Source of the DNA: Acidimicrobiia bacterium
GTDB lineage: Bacteria > Actinomycetota > Acidimicrobiia > Spongiisociales > ZC4RG35
NCBI GenBank assembly: GCA_017577575.1
Contig: PKRG01000005.1
Span: 1 to 64,000 of the forward strand
Direction: 5' to 3'
DNA: 64,000 bases
The notes below the pieces were generated by a model. That model made no database searches and was not told where the DNA came from. It saw only the letters and a list, made by a program, of their open reading frames with translations. The position numbers and the translations under genes are program-made. Of the stretch, positions 46,894 through 57,398 are shown piece by piece. The stretch's first letter is position 1. Each line of letters begins with the position of its first letter.

Positions 46894-47336
46894 GCCGGCG
46901 CCTCCCGGATCCGGACCATGAAGCGAAGCCGCTCTTTCACGTCCCCGTCGATGGAGATGACGAACGAGTAGGCCCCTGCCTCCCGGAACACGATGTTGGT
47001 GAACGTCAGCGCCCGCACGACGGTGAGGTCCTGGCCTTCGGGCAGATGCGGCGGCCGGCGGACGGGGACCGGCGCCTTCAGGCTGCCGGGCAGCACCGAC
47101 CGGCCGTCCTCGTCCTGGAGCTCGACCTCCAACACGACCGACTCGCCGGGCCAGCCCCACGGCACCCGTACCCGCAGGCCTATCCCCATGCTGGGGTGGC
47201 GGGCAGGCAGCGAACGGACGGTGAGCACGTCCCATCCCCCGCCGAGGACGTAGAGCTTGCCCTGGCTCGCCTGCACCGCGTCGGCGAGGAGAGCGATGTC
47301 CACTGAAGGCTCTAGGGTCCCGCCTCCGAAGTCCAC
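46890..47336 (-). CDS. Small conserved protein resembling DUF6941
   Basis: This 148-residue protein contains VDIALLADAVQASQGKLYVL then GGGWDVL, which resembles a small actinobacterial family that I recall as DUF6941. Later beta-rich segments end with YSFVISIDGDVKERLRFMVR. Function is unknown. GTG 47336 is the longest start; GTG 47303 directly before VDIALL would fit the family better. It is coupled to the Lon-N-domain gene. Confidence 0.7.
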   Translation of the reverse strand: MDFGGGTLEPSVDIALLADAVQASQGKLYVLGGGWDVLTVRSLPARHPSMGIGLRVRVPWGWPGESVVLEVELQDEDGRSVLPGSLKAPVPVRRPPHLPEGQDLTVVRALTFTNIVFREAGAYSFVISIDGDVKERLRFMVRIREAPA

Positions 47337-47436
47337 GGATCCACCCTACCGGGCCTCAGGTCGCCACCGGAGTTCGCGGGAGACGGCCACTTGCCCGTAT
47401 CGTTAGGAAACGAAGTTCTTTCCAGGAGGTGATGTC

Positions 47437-48765
<1,329 letters not shown>

Positions 48766-48769
48766 GGGG

Positions 48770-49174
48770 ATGGGAGGCGGCCTCCAGGTCGGTTCGTTCG
48801 AGATCCCCGAAGAGGAGATCCACGAGACGTTCACGACCTGGGGCGGCCCGGGTGGCCAGCACGCCAACCGCTCCCGGACTGCCGTGGAGCTGCGCTTCGA
48901 AGTCGCGGCCACCCGGGCCTTTCCTCCCGAGGTCCGGGACCGGATCGTCTCCCGGCTGGGGCCGGTCGTGAAGGTCACCTCCTCCGAGTCCCGGTCGCAG
49001 TGGCAGAACCGGGCGGCGGCACGGCGGCTCCTCGCCGCCCGCCTGGAGGAAGCGATGCGGAGGGAGGAGCCCCGCCGCCCCACGCGCCCGTCGGCTGCGG
49101 CCCGACGTCGCCGACTCGAGGAGAAGCGACGTCTGGCGGAGAAGAAGCGCCTGCGCCGTCCCCCTGAGCCCTGA
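48770..49174 (+). CDS. Release-factor-like GGQ peptidyl-tRNA hydrolase (ArfB/YaeJ type)
   Basis: This 134-residue protein contains the catalytic GGQ in TTWGGPGGQHANRSRTAVEL, with the flanking fold of class I release-factor domain 3. The C-terminus is a strongly basic helix (RPTRPSAAARRRRLEEKRRL region) typical of ArfB/YaeJ, which enters the mRNA channel and rescues stalled ribosomes. It lies 4 bases after ino1 and is probably co-transcribed with it. Confidence 0.9.
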   Translation: MGGGLQVGSFEIPEEEIHETFTTWGGPGGQHANRSRTAVELRFEVAATRAFPPEVRDRIVSRLGPVVKVTSSESRSQWQNRAAARRLLAARLEEAMRREEPRRPTRPSAAARRRRLEEKRRLAEKKRLRRPPEP

Positions 49175-49177
49175 TCC

Positions 49178-50407
49178 TCAGAACAGCGCCCGCACCGAGT
49201 CCAGGTCGGGCTTGCTGCCCCCGGTGAGCGGCATCTCCGTCACCTTCCGCAGCTGCCGCGGCACCTCGTAGGGGGCGAGCCGGTCGGCGGCCCAGGTGCG
49301 CAGCGACGCTTCGTCGACCTCGCCCACGTAGACGGCGACGAGCCTCTCGCCCCATTCGGCGTCGGGGACACCGACCGCCGCCACGGCGGTGACGTCGGGG
49401 TGAGAGGCGAGGACCGACTCGACCCTCCCCGGATCGACGTTCTCCCCGCCCGTCACCACGACGCGATCGGCGCGCCCGAGGACGCGCAGGGCGCCGTCTT
49501 CGTCCAGGGCTCCCCGGTCGGGAGTGACGAACCACTGGTCCGGGGGACGGTCCGGCTCTCCCACGTAACCGGGGGAGATCTGCTCTCCCCGCAGGTGGAT
49601 CCGCCCGTCCACCACCCGCACCTCGATCCCCGGAAGCGGATGGGCGGCGTACCTGGGCCCGGAGCCGGGCAGGAGGGTTGCCACCTGGGCGCAGGTCTCG
49701 GTCATTCCGTAGGTAGGCAGGGCCGGCAGGCCCCGGGCATGAGCTTCCTCCAGCAACCCGGGAGGGATCGGCCCGCCTCCCACCAGCACCGCCTTCAGGC
49801 CGCGGTAGGAGCGGTCGTCGTGGTCGAGGAGGCGGCGCAGCATCGTCGGGACCAGAGAGACGATCGTCACGTCCTCTCTCATCGCCTCGGCCACGGCGGC
49901 GACGTCGAAGCGGGGCAGCCAGCGCACCGTCGCCCCGACGTAGGCCGTGCGATACAGGATCGAGAGGCCCCCGACGTGGTGTAAGGGCATGGCGGCCAGC
50001 CACACGTCGTCGGCCGTGTGGCCGAGATGGGAGGCGGAGGCCCGCACGGCGGCGGACCAGTTGCGCTCGGTGAGGCGGACCCCTTTCGCCGGCCCGGTGG
50101 TGCCGGATGTGAAGAGGATCGTCGCGGCCGGCTGGGATACCGCGGCTGCGGCCACCTCGATCCGTCGGCGCCTCTCTTCGGGCGGACAGGAAGGATCGAC
50201 CAACACCAGCTGTCGGCCCGGCCCGGGGATCGTCATCAGTTGGATCACCGACCGGAGCGTGCCGTCGGGCTCGACGGGATACTGGCCGGGGCCGCCGGGC
50301 GTCGGGGCCGACGCGAGGTCGCCGTAGGTGAGGACACCCTCTTCGCTGACGACGAAAGGCTTTTTCGGCGGGTGAGCACGGACCCAGTCGTCGAGCATCC
50401 CCGTCAC
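49178..50407 (-). CDS. menE: MenE-like acyl-CoA ligase (o-succinylbenzoate-CoA ligase candidate)
   Basis: This 409-residue AMP-forming synthetase has ATILFTSGTTGPAKGVRLTE (P-loop A3), LPTYGMTETCAQV (A5), DRVVVTGGENVDPGRVESVL (A8), and the C-terminal MPLTGGSKPDLDSVRALF with the catalytic Lys. Together with menB and menA nearby it is probably OSB-CoA ligase in menaquinone synthesis. GTG 50407 overlaps the sulfatase-fold gene stop. It is shorter than many acyl-CoA ligases, as MenE usually is. Confidence 0.82.
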   Translation of the reverse strand: MTGMLDDWVRAHPPKKPFVVSEEGVLTYGDLASAPTPGGPGQYPVEPDGTLRSVIQLMTIPGPGRQLVLVDPSCPPEERRRRIEVAAAAVSQPAATILFTSGTTGPAKGVRLTERNWSAAVRASASHLGHTADDVWLAAMPLHHVGGLSILYRTAYVGATVRWLPRFDVAAVAEAMREDVTIVSLVPTMLRRLLDHDDRSYRGLKAVLVGGGPIPPGLLEEAHARGLPALPTYGMTETCAQVATLLPGSGPRYAAHPLPGIEVRVVDGRIHLRGEQISPGYVGEPDRPPDQWFVTPDRGALDEDGALRVLGRADRVVVTGGENVDPGRVESVLASHPDVTAVAAVGVPDAEWGERLVAVYVGEVDEASLRTWAADRLAPYEVPRQLRKVTEMPLTGGSKPDLDSVRALF

Positions 50408-52500
50408 CGCACGAACGAGGGCCGAGAGGCAGAGCCCCGAACCAGCCACACCTCGAACTCCGCCCCGCCGTCGACGAGCTCCGGAGGAACCATCGCCTCC
50501 CACCGTGCCGAGTTGCCTTCCGGCTCGTAGGAGCGGGTGACGGCCACGACGACTCCGTCGGCGGTGACCGCCAGGATCTCCGTCCCGGTGGCTCCGTCGG
50601 ACACGGTCACCGTGCCGGACAGGTACGACGGGATCGGCTCGGCTCCGGGCTGGTGGGCCGCCAGATCCTCTCTCTGGGCGAGGGTAACGTCCACGCCCGC
50701 CTGATCCACCCCTTCCGGCACCCTCACGCCCAGGAGGCCTTCCCAGCCGGGCGGCGCCAGCAGGTAGGGGTCTCCGCCGGGGAACCACCGGTCCTGTTCT
50801 GTTGCCACCTCGAGCAGCGGGGCGATGTCGAGAGAGATCTCGACGTCGCCGTTGGAGCCGTGCATGACAGAAGCGGTCCTCTCGGCGCGCCGCTGCTCGT
50901 CGAGGAGGGACACCCCGTCGGTGTTCCAGGGGATCGACACGTCGAGCACGTCCCCGATGGTGGGCACCACGTCGACGGTCTCCGCCCGCAGGTCGTCGAT
51001 CGTGCCGGGAGCGGGGGCAGCGTCGAAGCCGCGGGGGTACTTCACGAACAGAGGCACGAAAGAGATCGTCCCGGTGGTGCCGTCGGTGACGACCCGCTGG
51101 TGTTCCGTCCCGGGCCGGATCGTGATCCCGTGGTCGGCGGCGACCACGATCATCGCCTCGTCGTAGAGGCCCTGGCTCTGTAGCTGGTCGAGCACCCTCC
51201 CGAGCATCGTGTCCGCCCAATGCGCCTGGATGAGGTGGCGCTGCCACCCCTGGGCGACGAGGAAGGCGTCGTCTCCCCAGCCGACGTTGTCCCTCCCCGG
51301 GGGCCGGGGAGCGCCGTGGATCCGGCCGTCTTCGGTCAGATCCCACGGATGGTGCGGATACAGGAAGTGGGCGTACCTGAACGACGCCGGGTGCTGGATC
51401 CCCTCGATGGACTCGAGGAACCGGTCGAGGTCGCGGCGCCGGTCGTTGGTGACCTGGGTCAGGAACCGGTCGATGATGTCGAACTCGCCGGCGTCCTGGT
51501 CGACGAATCCACCCCAGCCCTGGTCGATCGGGGGCAGGGATTCCGAGATCGCGTCGGGGGTGACGAGGTGCCCGTAGACGACCGCCAGGTCGCCGAGCAC
51601 CGAACCCCATCTCTCCTGCGCCGGGGCCACCGGCCGGCTGACGTTGCCGCAGATGTAGGGAGGGCAGAGCTCGGTGACGTTCTCGACGGCTTCGACGTCG
51701 TAGTCGCCGGACAGCAGGGAGAAGATCGTGAACGGGTGATGGGCGGTGGTCGGGATGCTCCCCTCCGGGACCACCCGGCCGGTGAGGAGGGACGGGACCG
51801 CCTCTTCGGTCTGCTGGTGGACGCCGACGGCGTTGCGGTACCAGACGCCGTCGGCGGCGAGACGACCGAACGACGGGAAGTGCTCCGTGTCGAGGGATCC
51901 ATCGGGACGGACCATCGACGCCAGGGGGAACTCGTCGTAGACGACCATCACCACCGGCACCGGATTGCCCACGTCGACCGCTTCGGGAACGTCGGCCCGA
52001 GCAGCGAAGAGCACGTCCGAAGTGGGGGTGGCGAACGCGAACCAGCCCGCCACCACGAACGGCGCCAGCCCCAGGTACGACATGCCGGTGCGCACCGGGA
52101 CGAACCGGGCGTACAGGTAGACGAGGCCCACCGCCACCCCGGCGGCGACGACGCAGAACAGGACCGTGGGCCAGGAGCCGAAGCCGGCATTGACGAGGAT
52201 CGTGGCCACCGCCAGCGTCCCGAAGACCGCCAGCACCAGCAGGTGCGCCGCGGCGCCGAGGGGCCGGTGCACGGCGCGCAAGGCGAGGACCAGGCACGCC
52301 ACCACCAGCGGGACGAGGAGGAGACCGGCGGCGAGCAGCCAGATGTCGGGAGCGGGGAACCGCCGGGCGACGAAGAACTCGGGGTTCCGGCCGAGCAGAT
52401 CCAGGAGGGGTTGGGCAACGGCGAAGGTGCCGAGACCGACGATCGACGCCAACACGGCCAGCGGGCGGATCTCTCCGACCCCCTCGAAAGTCGATCTCAT
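50404..52500 (-). CDS. Membrane sulfatase-fold protein (alkaline-phosphatase superfamily)
   Basis: This 698-residue protein has ~4-5 N-terminal membrane helices followed by a large outer domain of the sulfatase/LTA-synthase-like type: VPVVMVVYDEFPLASMVRPD, HFPSFGRLAADGVWYRNAVG, TEEAVPSLLTGRVVPEGSIP, AHFLYPHHPWDL and MIVVAADHGITIRPG. The Thr in QTEEAVPSLLTG fits the nucleophile position in this fold. It may transfer or cleave phosphate- or sulfate-linked groups on envelope polymers. The ATG overlaps the methyltransferase stop. Confidence 0.82.
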   Translation of the reverse strand: MRSTFEGVGEIRPLAVLASIVGLGTFAVAQPLLDLLGRNPEFFVARRFPAPDIWLLAAGLLLVPLVVACLVLALRAVHRPLGAAAHLLVLAVFGTLAVATILVNAGFGSWPTVLFCVVAAGVAVGLVYLYARFVPVRTGMSYLGLAPFVVAGWFAFATPTSDVLFAARADVPEAVDVGNPVPVVMVVYDEFPLASMVRPDGSLDTEHFPSFGRLAADGVWYRNAVGVHQQTEEAVPSLLTGRVVPEGSIPTTAHHPFTIFSLLSGDYDVEAVENVTELCPPYICGNVSRPVAPAQERWGSVLGDLAVVYGHLVTPDAISESLPPIDQGWGGFVDQDAGEFDIIDRFLTQVTNDRRRDLDRFLESIEGIQHPASFRYAHFLYPHHPWDLTEDGRIHGAPRPPGRDNVGWGDDAFLVAQGWQRHLIQAHWADTMLGRVLDQLQSQGLYDEAMIVVAADHGITIRPGTEHQRVVTDGTTGTISFVPLFVKYPRGFDAAPAPGTIDDLRAETVDVVPTIGDVLDVSIPWNTDGVSLLDEQRRAERTASVMHGSNGDVEISLDIAPLLEVATEQDRWFPGGDPYLLAPPGWEGLLGVRVPEGVDQAGVDVTLAQREDLAAHQPGAEPIPSYLSGTVTVSDGATGTEILAVTADGVVVAVTRSYEPEGNSARWEAMVPPELVDGGAEFEVWLVRGSASRPSFVR

Positions 52501-53855
52501 CTATCCAGATGGTAAAGACGCCGGGTCCCACCGGGGAGATCGGCCTCGCGGACCACGCGGAAGTGCTCGGAGACGATCCGCTCGAACGACTCCCGGTCGC
52601 GGTCGGGATGCAGCTCTTCGGGCCGCTTGTTGGCGGTGAGGCGATCGACCATCGGGTCGGCGGGATCCACGAACTCCACCACGACGGGGGCCCCGAACGA
52701 CGCCAGCCATTCCACCACCCGACGGGGAGGGATGGATGCCGTGTAGATCAGATGGTGGATGAGGCCGTAGGCGACCACGAGGTCGGGCCGGACCCGCTGG
52801 AACAGCGCCGGCCGCTCCACTCCCGCCCATCCCTGCGAGGGCGACGGGTTCTGCAGGTCGACGAGGACGGGGTTGATCGGGGTGCCGGGCACCAGCGACC
52901 GGTAGAGGCGGTCGAGGACCACCTCGTCGCCGTCGACGGCGACGGCGTCGGCCCCGCGGGAGACGGCCACCTGGCTGAAGTGGCCGTCGTTGCAGCCGAG
53001 GTCGAGGACCGTGGCCGGGGAGACCTCTTCCAGCGCCTGGACCAGGAACTCCGTCTTCTTGTCGCGGTCGCGGGCGACGTGGTCACAGCCGTGGTACGTC
53101 GCCCAGGTGCCTTCGCTCCCCTCCCACTCGAGGGACTGGACCAGATCCCGCAGCTTCTCGACGTTGGCCCTGATCAGCTCGGCGGAGAACCCTGCCTCCG
53201 CCAGGGAGCGGCGGACCTCCTGTCCGGCGAGCCGCGCCTCGGCCCGGGCCTGGAGGCCGATGTGGAGGATGGCAGCCGGGGTCGCCTTGCGGCGGGCGGG
53301 CAGCAGACGCCACATCTGGGCGCTGGTGGGGCCTTCGGGATCGCCCCGCAGCCACGGCTGGAACGGAACCCCGCACCACGCCTCCATCAGGAGGGGGTGG
53401 AGGAACTGGCGGCAGAACTGGCGGTAGCCGATCCAGGGCTCGCCCTTGCGGTACTTCTCGAACGATCCGACGTCGATGAACTGGGGGCGGCCGCCGACGA
53501 ACTGGATGTTGTAGGGCGTGGCGTCCTTCAGGATCAGCCCCTCGGCCAACGCCTCCAACATGAGGTCGAGCTGGAGGAGGGCGGCGTCGCGGAGCATCGA
53601 AAAGGTCCACTCGAACGGGTAGGTGATGACCCCGAGGCGCGGATGCTCGAGGGCCCCGGCCGCACCCTCGGGAGGGTCGACCTCGGTGGTCGCGATGAGG
53701 CGCCCGTCGGCGGTGGCCCGACGGAAGAAGCCCGTCTCCTTCAGGGCGCGCCAGTCGGCCAGCCCGCGCTCGTCGAGGATCCGGGTGGCCGTGGAGTCGC
53801 CCAGGACGACACGAGATGCCGGGTCCCGGAACGACCCGGGATCAGCCCGATCCAA
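52497..53855 (-). CDS. SAM-dependent methyltransferase with kinase-like N-terminal segment
   Basis: This 452-residue protein has a C-terminal class I methyltransferase fold starting VLDLGCNDGHFSQVAVSRGA and later RPDLVVAYGLIHHLIY. The N-terminal ~200 residues include LILKDATPYNIQFVGGRPQF followed by IDVGSFE, whose D-x-N...D pattern recalls the catalytic loop and metal site of small-molecule kinases. Whether this half phosphorylates anything is unknown. The start is probably TTG 53855. It is coupled to the sulfatase-fold gene and preceded by a small membrane protein, suggesting an envelope-polymer modification unit. Confidence 0.75.
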   Translation of the reverse strand: MDRADPGSFRDPASRVVLGDSTATRILDERGLADWRALKETGFFRRATADGRLIATTEVDPPEGAAGALEHPRLGVITYPFEWTFSMLRDAALLQLDLMLEALAEGLILKDATPYNIQFVGGRPQFIDVGSFEKYRKGEPWIGYRQFCRQFLHPLLMEAWCGVPFQPWLRGDPEGPTSAQMWRLLPARRKATPAAILHIGLQARAEARLAGQEVRRSLAEAGFSAELIRANVEKLRDLVQSLEWEGSEGTWATYHGCDHVARDRDKKTEFLVQALEEVSPATVLDLGCNDGHFSQVAVSRGADAVAVDGDEVVLDRLYRSLVPGTPINPVLVDLQNPSPSQGWAGVERPALFQRVRPDLVVAYGLIHHLIYTASIPPRRVVEWLASFGAPVVVEFVDPADPMVDRLTANKRPEELHPDRDRESFERIVSEHFRVVREADLPGGTRRLYHLDR

Positions 53856-53861
53856 AGGCGA

Positions 53862-54056
53862 TCAGCCTTCCTGGGCTTCCTCGGCCGGCACCGGCTGCTC
53901 GGTCTCTTCGGCCGAATCCTCGGTCGCCGGCTCGCCCTTGCGCGCTTTCCAGCGGCTGCGCATGGCCTTAGCGGCCACACCCAGCCCGGCCACCCCGCCC
54001 AGCACTGCTTGCAGGATCAGACTTCCAGAACCGGGGTCGAGATAGGCAAAGATCAT
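53862..54056 (-). CDS. Small membrane protein of the DPGSGSL type
   Basis: This 64-residue protein begins MIFAYLDPGSGSLILQAVLG, a short hydrophobic segment with a DPGSGS turn, followed by a membrane helix, a basic stretch (MRSRWKARKG) and an acidic tail. Similar short proteins occur next to envelope sulfatase or transferase genes, but their function is unknown. It lies 6 bases before the methyltransferase and is probably the first gene of that operon. Confidence 0.68.
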   Translation of the reverse strand: MIFAYLDPGSGSLILQAVLGGVAGLGVAAKAMRSRWKARKGEPATEDSAEETEQPVPAEEAQEG

Positions 54057-54179
54057 CTGGGATTTCCCTTCGCGGTTGCTCGCCAGGCGGCCAGATGACC
54101 GCCCGCCGACATGTTCGTTACTTTACGGCGACAAGCCAACTGATCCATCACCGCCGCCCGACGTATCTAACCTCGCCGC

Positions 54180-55079
54180 ATGGTCTCCGAGATCTTCGAT
54201 CCCGACGCCTGGGAAGAGGTGCCGGGATTCGACTTCACCGACATCACCTATCACCGCGCCAAGGACGTCGGAGCCGTGAGGGTGGCCTTCGACCGACCCG
54301 AGGTCCGCAACGCCTTCCGGCCGCGCACCGTCGACGAGCTCTACACCGCCCTCGATCACGCCCGCCAGACACCCGATGTCGGCTGCGTTCTCCTCACCGG
54401 CAACGGGCCCTCCCCCAAGGACGGCGTGTGGGCGTTCTGCTCGGGGGGCGATCAGCGGATCCGGGGACCGGAGGGGTACAAGTATGCCGAAGGCGATACC
54501 GCCGACACCATCGACAGGGCCCGGCTCGGGCGCCTCCACATCCTCGAGGTGCAGCGGCTCATCCGCTTCATGCCCAAGGTCGTGATCGCGGTGGTGCCGG
54601 GTTGGGCGGTCGGCGGCGGCCACTCCCTGCACGTGGTGTGCGACCTGACTATCGCCTCGGCCGAGCACGCCATCTTCAAGCAGACAGACGCCGATGTCGC
54701 ATCCTTCGACGCCGGCTACGGCTCCGCCTACCTGGCGCGGATGGTGGGCCAGAAGCGGGCCCGGGAGATCTTCTTTCTGGGCAGGTCCTATTCGGCGCAG
54801 GAGGCCAAGGAGATGGGGATGGTCAACGAGGTGGTGCCCCACGCCGAGCTGGAGGAGACCGCTCTGCAGTGGGCCAAGGAGATAGCCGCCAAGTCGCCGA
54901 TGGCCCAGCGGATGCTCAAGTTCGCCTTCAACCTGGTCGACGACGGCCTGGTCGGCCAGCAGATCTTCGCCGGCGAGGCGACCCGACTCGGATACATGAC
55001 CGAAGAAGCGAAGGAAGGCCGGGACGCGTTCTTGGAGAAGCGCCCGCCCGATTTCAGCCGGTTCCCGTGGATGTATTGA
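54180..55079 (+). CDS. menB: 1,4-dihydroxy-2-naphthoyl-CoA synthase
   Basis: This 299-residue crotonase-fold enzyme has the MenB features: RPEVRNAFRPRTVDELYTAL, DGVWAFCSGGDQRIRGPEGY, VVPGWAVGGGHSLHVVCDLT and KQTDADVASFDAGYGSAYLA with the active-site Asp. It closes o-succinylbenzoyl-CoA to DHNA-CoA. It is divergent from the 64-residue membrane protein and is followed by menA. Confidence 0.94.
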   Translation: MVSEIFDPDAWEEVPGFDFTDITYHRAKDVGAVRVAFDRPEVRNAFRPRTVDELYTALDHARQTPDVGCVLLTGNGPSPKDGVWAFCSGGDQRIRGPEGYKYAEGDTADTIDRARLGRLHILEVQRLIRFMPKVVIAVVPGWAVGGGHSLHVVCDLTIASAEHAIFKQTDADVASFDAGYGSAYLARMVGQKRAREIFFLGRSYSAQEAKEMGMVNEVVPHAELEETALQWAKEIAAKSPMAQRMLKFAFNLVDDGLVGQQIFAGEATRLGYMTEEAKEGRDAFLEKRPPDFSRFPWMY

Positions 55080-55134
55080 TCGAGCCGGAAATCGTCGGCC
55101 GCAAGACGGAGCTGGCCGCGGGACCTGCTCGGAC

Positions 55135-56016
55135 ATGAAGCTCGACGCGTGGGTCGAGGCGGCGAGGCCTCGCACTTTGACGGCGGCGGCGTCGCCCGTT
55201 CTGGTCGGGAGCGGGCTGGCGATCGGGGACGGGGTTTTTCGCGCCGACGCCTTCCTGGCGGCGCTGGTCGGAGCCCTCGCCATCCAGGTGGCGGCCAACT
55301 TCGCCAACGACGCCTCCGACGCCGCCCGGGGCGCCGACCCGGCGGATCGGGTGGGGCCACCCAGGATGGTCGCTTCCGGGAGGATCTCGGCGCGGTCCAT
55401 GTGGGTGGCCACCTGGCTGGCGGTCGGGTTGGCAGCGGCGGCCGGCATCTGGCTCATCGCCATCGCCGGCTGGGTGGTGGCGGCGATCGGGGTGGCATCC
55501 GTCCTGGCCATGTTGACGTACGTCGGTGGGCCCATCCCCTACGGCTACCGGGCACTCGGCGAGTTGGCGGTGTTCGTCTTCTTCGGGCTGGTGGCGACCG
55601 TCGGGAGCCGATACGTCCACGACGCCAGCGCTCCCCGCAGCGCCTGGATCCTCGCCGTCCCCATGGGCATGCTGGCTGCGGCGATCCTCGTCGCCAACAA
55701 CCGCCGCGACATCGACACCGACGCCCGGGTGGGCAAGCGCACGCTCGCCGTGGTGCTGGGACGCCGCGGCACCGAACGCCTCTACGCCGTGCTCACCTAC
55801 GGGGCATACGTGGTGATCGCGGCCGCCGCCGTGATGGGGCTCACCCCTCTCCTGACGGGATTGGCCGCCCTCCTCGCCCCGTTCGCCATCGGCCCCAACC
55901 GCACCATCTCTTCGGGAGCGGAAGGCATCGCCTTGATCCCGGTGCTGGCCCAGACCGCCCGCCTCGAGCTGTGGACCGGGGCGGCGCTGGGTTTGGCCGC
56001 CGCCTTCGGCGCCTGA
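55135..56016 (+). CDS. menA: 1,4-dihydroxy-2-naphthoate polyprenyltransferase
   Basis: This 293-residue UbiA-family membrane enzyme has the Asp-rich NFANDASDAARGADPADRVG and the second Asp motif VANNRRDIDTDARVGKRTLA, with about eight hydrophobic helices between and after. It attaches the polyprenyl tail to DHNA at the membrane. It lies 55 bases after menB and together with the MenE-like gene gives most late menaquinone steps. Confidence 0.94.
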   Translation: MKLDAWVEAARPRTLTAAASPVLVGSGLAIGDGVFRADAFLAALVGALAIQVAANFANDASDAARGADPADRVGPPRMVASGRISARSMWVATWLAVGLAAAAGIWLIAIAGWVVAAIGVASVLAMLTYVGGPIPYGYRALGELAVFVFFGLVATVGSRYVHDASAPRSAWILAVPMGMLAAAILVANNRRDIDTDARVGKRTLAVVLGRRGTERLYAVLTYGAYVVIAAAAVMGLTPLLTGLAALLAPFAIGPNRTISSGAEGIALIPVLAQTARLELWTGAALGLAAAFGA

Positions 56017-56032
56017 GCTCTAGTCTGCGCAC

Positions 56033-56797
56033 GTGGACCTCTTCGACCTGTCCGGCCACGTCAGCATCGTCACCGGCGGCAACCGGGGCATCGGCTTCGG
56101 ACTGGCGCGGGGCCTGGCGCAGGCCAACGCCTCCGTGGCCATCTGGGCCCGCGACCTCGCCAAGGCCGACGAGGCGGTGGAGCGGCTCGACGGCATCGGG
56201 AAAGGGGAGGTCGTGGCGGTCGGCTGTGACGTGAGCGACGAACGGTCGGTGGGCGACGCCCTGGAGGCGACGGTCGACCGGCTGGGCAAGGTCGACTCGG
56301 TGTTCGCCAACGCCGGCGTGACGTCGGGCGTGACGTTCCCGGACATGGAGTTGTCGGAGCTCGAGCACGTCTTCGAAGTCAACGTCGCCGGCGTGTTCTT
56401 GGTCGCCCGGGAGGTCGCCCGCCACCTGATCGCCCGTGACGCTCCGGGGTCGATCGTGATCACCTCGTCGATCGCCGCCAACCGGGGCAACCCGACGGCG
56501 CCCCACTACTCGGCCTCGAAGGGGGCGGCCACTGCGCTTGCCCGGGCCCTGGCGGTGCGTCTCGCCCGGCACCGAATCCGGGTCAACGTCATCGCCCCCG
56601 GCTGGGTGGCGACGGAAATGACCGACGACCTGCAGGGAAACGAGCGGTTCGAGGACGCGTTGCGGTTCCGCGTCCCGCTCCGCCGCTGGGGCACGGCCGA
56701 GGACTTCGAGGGAGCGGCGGTGTTCCTCGCCTCCCCGGCATCGGCGTACATGACCGGCACCGAGCTGGTCATCGACGGCGGCTACTCGGCGTTCTGA
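56033..56797 (+). CDS. Short-chain dehydrogenase/reductase
   Basis: This 254-residue classical SDR has the cofactor loop TGGNRGIGFGLARGLA, NAG in VFANAGVTSG, the catalytic ITSSIAANRG and HYSASKGAATAL (YXXXK), and a C-terminal YMTGTELVIDGGYSAF. It would reduce or oxidise a hydroxyl or carbonyl substrate with NAD(P). GTG 56033 is 16 bases after menA, so co-transcription is likely, but a role in quinone synthesis is not implied. Confidence 0.88.
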   Translation: MDLFDLSGHVSIVTGGNRGIGFGLARGLAQANASVAIWARDLAKADEAVERLDGIGKGEVVAVGCDVSDERSVGDALEATVDRLGKVDSVFANAGVTSGVTFPDMELSELEHVFEVNVAGVFLVAREVARHLIARDAPGSIVITSSIAANRGNPTAPHYSASKGAATALARALAVRLARHRIRVNVIAPGWVATEMTDDLQGNERFEDALRFRVPLRRWGTAEDFEGAAVFLASPASAYMTGTELVIDGGYSAF

Positions 56798-56880
56798 CTT
56801 CTCGGATTTGAACGGAGTACGTTCGGGGTAGGGGTCTAGACGTCCACCTGGGCGAAGACGTCGAGACATTGGAGGAACAA

Positions 56881-57267
56881 GTGAACGTGCTCAAGACCCT
56901 CGGGGCCACGGCCACCGGCTTGATGGACCAGATGAGCCCCGTGGCGGAGAAGATGAAGGAAGGCGCCGACGAGCTCTTCGACAAGCTCGGGACCGAGTCC
57001 CGGCACGTCGGGGAGATGCTGGTGGAGCGCTTCGGCGAGCAGGTGGAGCAGCTCCCCGACGCCACCTTGAAGCGCCTGAACCTCGTCACCGCCCGCAAGG
57101 CGCGTCGCCGCACGTTCTGGGCGATGGTCATCGGCCTCGTGGTGGGTGCCGTGCTGATGAAGGCCCTCAGCCGCAAGACGGAACGAGGCTTCTCGGATGT
57201 GGGGCGGACCGAGCCCTGGAACGAAGCGCGGACCCCGGCGCCGGTGACCGGAGAAGTGCCCCGCTGA
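56881..57267 (+). CDS. Small membrane protein with amphipathic N-terminal helices
   Basis: This 128-residue protein has a charged helical N-terminus (GLMDQMSPVAEKMKEGADEL), a basic stretch KARRRTFW, one hydrophobic helix (AMVIGLVVGAVLMKAL), and a Pro-rich tail. It vaguely resembles YtxH-like proteins. GTG 56881 is chosen because GGAGGA lies 7 bases upstream. No function is known. It is followed by tandem hairpins. Confidence 0.68.
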   Translation: MNVLKTLGATATGLMDQMSPVAEKMKEGADELFDKLGTESRHVGEMLVERFGEQVEQLPDATLKRLNLVTARKARRRTFWAMVIGLVVGAVLMKALSRKTERGFSDVGRTEPWNEARTPAPVTGEVPR

Positions 57268-57274
57268 GCTGAGA

Positions 57275-57322
57275 GCGGGCCGAGCGCCCGCGGTCCTGCA
57301 GGCGCCGTCGTCTGCTCGACGG
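57275..57322 (+). terminator. Tandem hairpins before ppdK
   Basis: Two hairpins, GCGGGC-CGAGC-GCCCGC (57275-57291) and CCGTCG-TCTGCT-CGACGG (57305-57322), follow the small membrane-protein gene. They have no T tract. They probably end the upstream transcript before the ppdK promoter region. Confidence 0.5.
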
Positions 57323-57398
57323 TTGTGACTTTCGCCCGGAGTCGGGGGCCCGAGGGTCTGATACCGTTCGGAAGCGGAACGATCAGGAGTGGACGACA

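Noticed and set aside
56810..56824. GAACG-N5-CGTTC repeat as a LexA SOS box
   Set aside because: LexA boxes in actinobacteria have a GAAC-N4-GTTC layout; the spacing here is 7, and the downstream gene is not a repair gene.
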